DNA of 64,000 nt, taken from the NCBI GenBank assembly GCA_030710605.1, contig CP092868.1:29770011-29834010 (forward strand), read 5' to 3'. Within the stretch, counting starts at the first letter, position 1; the number at the start of each line of letters is the position of its first letter. The translations under genes and the position numbers were made by a program. A model generated the notes under the pieces. It saw nothing but the letters and a program-made list of their open reading frames with translations. It had not been told where the DNA came from and ran no database searches. The stretch comes from Cordylochernes scorpioides (taxonomy: Eukaryota; Arthropoda; Arachnida; Pseudoscorpiones; Chernetidae). Of this stretch, positions 58,658 through 64,000 are shown in pieces.

Positions 58658-59179
58658 ATATATTTGACTATTTCAGCATTTTTTCAACTTACTCGCCATG
58701 AAAATCCAATTATTTGGAATATTTGTAATAATCTCTAATCATAATAGATAATATTTGTTAAAGCATAATTCGTTGAAATGCCATTCACTTGGGGAGTACC
58801 CGGATGAAGCCAAATCATAATATATAAGTGTAACGAATATATATAGTTTTTGAATAAAATAACACATTTTATTTTATACATACATACTCGGCGGATATAC
58901 ATTCGGGTAAAACGGGTCATTCATTTATTTAATTATATTCTTTAGAGGAAAAACTCATCCCTGGATGGTTTAATTTTCATATTTTAATTAAGAAATTAAT
59001 TACCTCTTAAACACTCAGGTTTAAAATGGAATTGAAATCTGGTTCGTTGTTAGTAAATAGAGAATTTTCTGTGAAGAGAGACAAAAGATAAAAAACGACT
59101 TTTTTTTTATGAAGAACTCGTCGTTTTTTACCTTTGAACTCTTCTTAGCAATAATATCCTGCGATTCTATCTATTGTAA

Positions 59180-59562
59180 TACAGTAGAACCTCCCTTTAG
59201 CGGACACCCCGCTAGAGGACACCTCTCCATAAAGGACAGTTTTCATTTGCAAAATTACCATTTTTACAATTTAGCAACTCACCAATAGTTGCAAGGTTTT
59301 CCCACTATATACTAAGTGCAATTCTCAACCTGCAACCCCAAAACACATTATTGACTGTATTGACTCATCCATTGATGAGCTCTACTCTTCCCAGGCAGAC
59401 ACCATCAAAAGTCTCAAGCTTTACAAGCTTGGTACCTTAATATGATTGAGTGGAGATAAGAAAGAAGAAAAAGAAGCAACTCTCCGGTAAGAGGACACCT
59501 CTCTCTACAGGATATTTGGCTCTGCAATTAGGTGTGGTCCTTTACAGGTAGGTTCTACTCTA
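59180..59562. mobile_element. pogo-like MITE split by a LINE end
   Basis: Same nested pair as 8070; LINE (family D) 59284-59474, flank AGCAACTCACC before and AGCAACTCTCC after. Confidence 0.87.
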
Positions 59563-60559
59563 TATAAAATATATTTGTGTTCATGGAAAAACACAAGAAG
59601 GTTGTCTCTCCTTGCGAGTGTGACAATAACAAAAATATACAGAGAGTACATGTTGCCAAAACCAACACTCCTAAAATAGTGAAGGAAAGAAGAAGGGTCA
59701 TACTTTAAATCACATCGTTCCACGTCGTTCCTGGAAGCACCTCGCCAAATTTAACACGATTCAAATAAACAATGGACAGCTATTTCTACGACATCAAGTC
59801 ACGCTGTGGTTGTTGTTCTGTTTCACTGATTCTACTGCGTAGTTGGTCTTAGGATAGACTGTGGCAAACTTCGAACTTGTATCCACCAAGTTTAAAATAT
59901 TCTTCAGTTTCTATGCCCTTCTTGAGAAGATCCTGGTGTCCAATGGACACTTCTCGATTCTCTATTTCTGAAATTTTTTCATTTGTGTATATTTTCACCT
60001 CTTTTGGTTCATTTTCGAGGTTCCAAGATGGCACCTTGACTTAAGAAATTTGTGTATTTCTGTGTGCTCTTTTTGTTTGTTTTACCATTGACAATGTAAG
60101 TCAAAAGTGTGTTTCAATCTCTCTCTATTTCTGAAAATTATAACTAATTTTAACTCAATTTTTATTACATATAATTAGAAGCTATTTTTACTACAGACCT
60201 TATAATACAATGAATAAAAATCGAATAAGTGGGAGGGCATGACTCATCAGACGTGAACCTTCCCAGAAGTTCGCTATTTTAATCTCTAGACCGCTCTACT
60301 ATTGTGTAAGACTGAACTTATTTACCCTGCATTTGTGATAGAATTCATTGTGTTTTAAGAGAAATATGTAAATATGTTTCTAGGACTAGAAACACAGGGT
60401 GCGCGGTACTACTTGAGAACATTGAATAATGTCGTTCTTTAGGTGTATGTGTTCATCTATATGAAACTTTAATATGTAATAAATGCTCATTTTCCTTTGT
60501 CTATTCATTTTTTCTAATGGACACCATTTTGTTCTCAAATAGCTGTCGCACCCTGTATA

Positions 60560-60738
60560 TACAGTAGAACCTCCATGAGAGGACACTCCCGCTAGAGGAC
60601 ACCTCTCTATAAAGAAAAGTTTTCATTTACAAAATTGTGATTTTTACTATTTTGACACTCTCCAGTAAGAAGACACCTCTCCCTAAAGGAAACTTTGTCT
60701 CTGAAATTAGCTGTCTTTTACATAGAGGTTCTACTGTA
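60560..60738. mobile_element. pogo-like MITE
   Basis: Homologue of 9450-9630 with intact termini. Confidence 0.87.
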
Positions 60739-61000
60739 TATAAATTAAATTTATGATGTTATTTAGCGCTTCTCTTTATTGAGCTCCACCTTTCATTTCT
60801 TCAATAGCTTCCCTTTCCAGTCCATTATTTAAATTCTTATTGTTATTTTCTTCTTTTTCTTCTTCTTCTTACCGTTCTCTTTCCATTTACTTGAACCTTC
60901 ATCACTTTCTCCATCAATCATTTCTTCTTGATATATGTTACATTCAAATATTGCAGACTTTTCTGATGACTACGTTCCTTTCCCAATCTTCTGGTGACTT

Positions 61001-61550
61001 CATTCTGTCAGCCTTCGTGATTCCTATATGTAAAATACCACTATTTTGTTTGAAATAGGGACCTGTAAGCAAACTAATCACTGAATACAACATTTAAACC
61101 TTACATCACTGGGCATCTTTCCAGAATAGCTGATAGCAGCTCATCAACTGGCCACTATTCTAAGCAATCAATAGAATATTAATAATATACTTCATTCTGT
61201 CAGCCCTCGTGATTCCTATATGTAAAATGCCACTATTCTGCTTGAAATAGGGACCTGTAAACAAATCAATCACTGGATGCAACATTCAAACCATACATCA
61301 CTGGGCATCTTTCCAGAATAGCTGATAGCAAATAACCATCTCATCAACTGATCACTATTCTAAGCAATCACAATAGAATTAATAATAGACTTGATTCTGT
61401 CAGCCCTCGTGATTCCTATATGTAAAATGTCACTATTTTGTTTGAAATAGGGACCTGTAAACAAATCAATCACTGAATGCAACATTTAAACCATGCATAC
61501 CTGGGCATATTTTCAGACTAGCTAACTGGTCACTATTCTAATAAATTAAT
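61001..61550. repeat. ~192-200-bp tandem repeat, nearly three copies
   Basis: Starts at 61001, 61193 and 61393 ('ttctgtcagcc...cctatatgtaaaat'). Shows what the N gap in unit 1 may hide. Confidence 0.85.
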
Positions 61551-62474
61551 AGAATCCGTTACTAGAGGATAGATTCCATATTGGAGTGGGTAGGTTGTTT
61601 TGTGTGCAATGGTGCATGTTTCCTGTTAATAATAATAACTAAGGCCACACACACCAGAGGTCGTTTACGGGATGTGCCAGGTGTCTGGAGTTATACCTCT
61701 GTCAACACATATATAAAACAGTCAATTTGATCTTTGATCACTCGGATCATTGTAATAAGAGGTCTGTAGGGATAATATTTGATATGTGAAAAGAAACACA
61801 TTGCAACAAAAAAAAAACACTATTATAAATTTTAACGATGTATCATTCAGGATGTTTACAAAAAAAACTATGAACAAATTCTATAGAAAAGACATAACTA
61901 TTATGATACAGAACAACTAATAGAGAAGACAGACCTGAAGAAAGAAGGATTGAAAAGAAGCGAAAAATATGGGCAACGATCATCAGCAAATGTATCGACT
62001 TGTATTCGCGTAACAGCCTGTTAAAGGACGTCATTGTCCGAAAGCTCACAACCTTTATATAAAGAGACACGACACGTCTATCTTTGGTCTCTTCTAATAA
62101 TACACGATAAAAGCTACAATAAAATATTACACATGTCTACTTTAAAAATAGGGTATTCATACTCCAGGAATATTAGTAGCTTCTAAAAATCTCTATTTAC
62201 AATATCAACGGAAGCAACCATAGTAATGAAAGAGTTTCAGAGATTGTTAAATGTTGGTCAGTCAGCTTATCATGATATCTGCAAAGAGAAAAGAAACCTT
62301 TGATATGCGACATTTTCAGAAGTTGTCCACCGTCACAGTTTGGACTGTCGTTGAAACTTCTTTGCGTAACAGTTTGATGGATTTTCATTTCCAGTTATAA
62401 CACAAGCGTGTTTGATTCAGCAATTACAGTGAAGAGCTTAGTACTTCCTCTGTCGGAACTCAAATCAACGCTTT

Positions 62475-62482
62475 TATAAATA
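62475..62482 (+). promoter_or_regulatory. TATA box of the predicted gene, unit 3
   Basis: TATAAATA, 193 bp before the ATG at 62668. Confidence 0.55.
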
Positions 62483-62667
62483 TACGATATTGAGGAACAT
62501 AAATCTATTAGTTTATCCTCTAAGAAGTTAGAATTTACTATGTCAGGACACAATTGTTACCGAAAAATCACAACAATCTAGCGAGCAATCAAGCGAGCAA
62601 GCGTACGAAGCGAATCTAGCGAATTCTTTAAGCGAACAACCAATAAAAGCGAATAAACAAAGCAAAC

Positions 62668-62708
62668 ATGGGCTGTTTTGGCTTCTTCAAGTTTTGTCGG
62701 CGCAAGAA
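62668..62708 (+). CDS. Predicted gene, first exon only (unit 3)
   Basis: Encodes MGCFGFFKFCRRKK up to the donor AA|GTAAGT at 62709, with the same leader and TATA box as units 1 and 2. The second exon would lie about 3.5 kb on, outside the window. The only difference from unit 1 is a synonymous Arg codon. Confidence 0.65.
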
Positions 62709-63206
62709 GTAAGTCGACAAACTCCCAAAACAAATTCCTCTTCACTATGCACCAGAAGCAAATGTGCACATTTTATGGATGAAAATAGCTTTAAAAAAAC
62801 GCAATTTATCTAACTAACTATTTATGATTCTAATTTGATTATGAAATAACATTTTTTGTTGGTATTCAGTGAATTTTTCATAATATTTAAATCTAAAATG
62901 GAAGGAATGTGATATACGAAGATGAAAGAAATGTTATAAAGGATAAGAAAAAATAAAAGAATAATCTTTGGAAAACATATGTTCATAATAAGAACATATA
63001 ACAAATGGGAAAATATATGGAATCAGTTGGCAAAAATTAATAAAAATGTTTCCTGATAAGTTAAACAAACCACCTGGAGCAATAAATTATCAAAAGAACA
63101 AAATCTTGAAGCGAAGTTTCTTGTAATTTCTTCTTCACCTCACCATTTTGTTCTTTTGATAATGTTCCCTTATCTATTAAAAAATAGCTTGAACCATTAT
63201 ATTTAT

Positions 63207-63541
63207 GACAAAATAATAAAGCCTCCGAGGTTGTGTTTCTTTTTTAAAACGTTTAATAAAGCTCAAGCTTTCGGGTATGGTGGCCCTTCTACAGGAGCAA
63301 CGCAAATGGTAGTGAATCGTCAGCAGCTGTTATATATTTACCTAATATGTTTACATATTTACAAAAAAATTTATAAGAGAACTATTAATTTCTTGATATA
63401 TGCTAATTGCTTGATATATGCTCCTGTAGAAGGGCCACCATACCCGAAAGCTAGAGCATTATTAAACGTTTTAAAAAAGAAACACAACATCGGAGGCTTT
63501 ATTATTTTGTCCTAAAGATTTCACAGAGGTTAAAATATTGG
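63207..63541. mobile_element. Foldback element, private to unit 3
   Basis: 335 bp between 12-bp repeats CATTATATTTAT (63195-63206, 63542-63553). Near-perfect inverted arms of about 100 bp (63207-63303, 63420-63511), starting 'gacaaaataataaagcctcc'. The right end has about 30 bp beyond the arm. Its two arms give a spurious 119-codon frame. Confidence 0.85.
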
Positions 63542-64000
63542 CATTATATTTATATTATCACGTATAAAATTAGGAAAGACAAACTTCAGGATGACGCAGC
63601 AATATATTTAAGAAACAAGTACAAACTAAAATTGATAAAATACAAAAGAAGCAAAAGGGGAAGTATACAGAGTAGTAATATCATTCTCTTCGCGATCGAA
63701 CGTTATGGCCCACTGTATGTATTACATCTCAAACACGATGTGACCCCAGCTATCTCTGTCTTGAGCACATATACACAGAGTAGCAAAATATAAATATCAA
63801 AGTTTATATCAGAGGGCGTGCCTGGATCTGTAAAGAAAAAAAAACATTTTTCTTCTTTACAGATCCAGGTACGCTCTTTTATATAAACTTATTTGATGAA
63901 TCGCCTTTTGACTCAAAATAAATATCAAAATTAATAATAAACATAAATATTTCGCTACAAAATTATTTAATTAAATATTTTCGTTAAATATTCATTGGAA

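Larger units (their letters stand above)
51119..64000 (+). repeat. Segmental duplication, unit 3 (cut by window end)
   Basis: Collinear with unit 1 from about 359 to about 13600. It lacks the solo LTR and one LINE end found in units 1 and 2, and has private insertions: a Helitron at 57823, a 107-bp hairpin at 58551 and a foldback element at 63207. It contains the first coding exon of the predicted gene; the second exon lies beyond the window. Confidence 0.92.

Noticed and set aside
63156..63515. 119-codon frame in unit 3.
   Set aside because: Produced by the two inverted arms of a foldback insertion.

Overview
The window is AT-rich, non-coding-dominated nuclear DNA of an invertebrate animal. 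I cannot name the phylum. The evidence is: GT-AG introns, metazoan-type tRNA-Asn(GUU) genes, a U6 snRNA-derived fragment, C-terminal ends of Jockey/CR1/RTE-like LINE reverse transcriptases, a mariner fragment, Helitrons, TA-flanked MITEs and hammerhead-ribozyme retroelements. There are no bacterial operons, and most long open frames are chance products of repeats.

Layout: the window holds about 2.5 copies of a ~25 kb head-to-tail segmental duplication. Unit 1 is 1-25328 (its left side lies outside), unit 2 is 25329-51118 and unit 3 is 51119-64000 (cut by the window end). Each unit runs in the same order: (a) a cluster of 4-5 tRNA-Asn genes or relics, two on + and three on - (one + in unit 2), mixed with LINE ends and hammerhead elements; (b) a transposon-dense stretch of pogo-like MITEs, LINE ends, tRNA-derived SINE/foldback elements and Helitrons; (c) a predicted two-exon protein gene whose TATA box, start exon and splice donor are kept in all three units (12616, 39024, 62668), with the second coding exon in units 1 and 2 (16194, 42526); (d) downstream of its stop codon, an array of six short exon-like blocks (17.0-19.9 kb; 43.4-46.0 kb), each between a 3' splice site and, in five of the six, a GTAAGT donor, and each carrying a small hairpin with compensatory changes; (e) a 60-bp minisatellite (10 copies in unit 1, about 20 in unit 2) followed by an older degenerate satellite; (f) a transposon landing site holding a LINE end in unit 1 and a U6 fragment in unit 2.

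The most notable items are: the predicted small protein gene, recognised by joining a 41-bp exon to a distant open exon in matching phase, with mostly synonymous differences between copies and an in-frame 6-bp indel; the hairpin exon array, two members of which contain a sequence close to a tRNA-Lys-type primer-binding site; and hammerhead ribozymes in tandem and inverted ~338-bp monomers, one multimer being a clean 1.4 kb insertion with an 11-bp target duplication and an empty site in unit 1.

Because the units are paralogous, many insertions can be read against an empty site. Their distribution conflicts (one LINE in units 1 and 3 only; a solo LTR and another LINE in units 1 and 2 only), so the array has been shuffled by recombination or conversion. 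An assembly gap of 100 Ns lies at 10129-10228.
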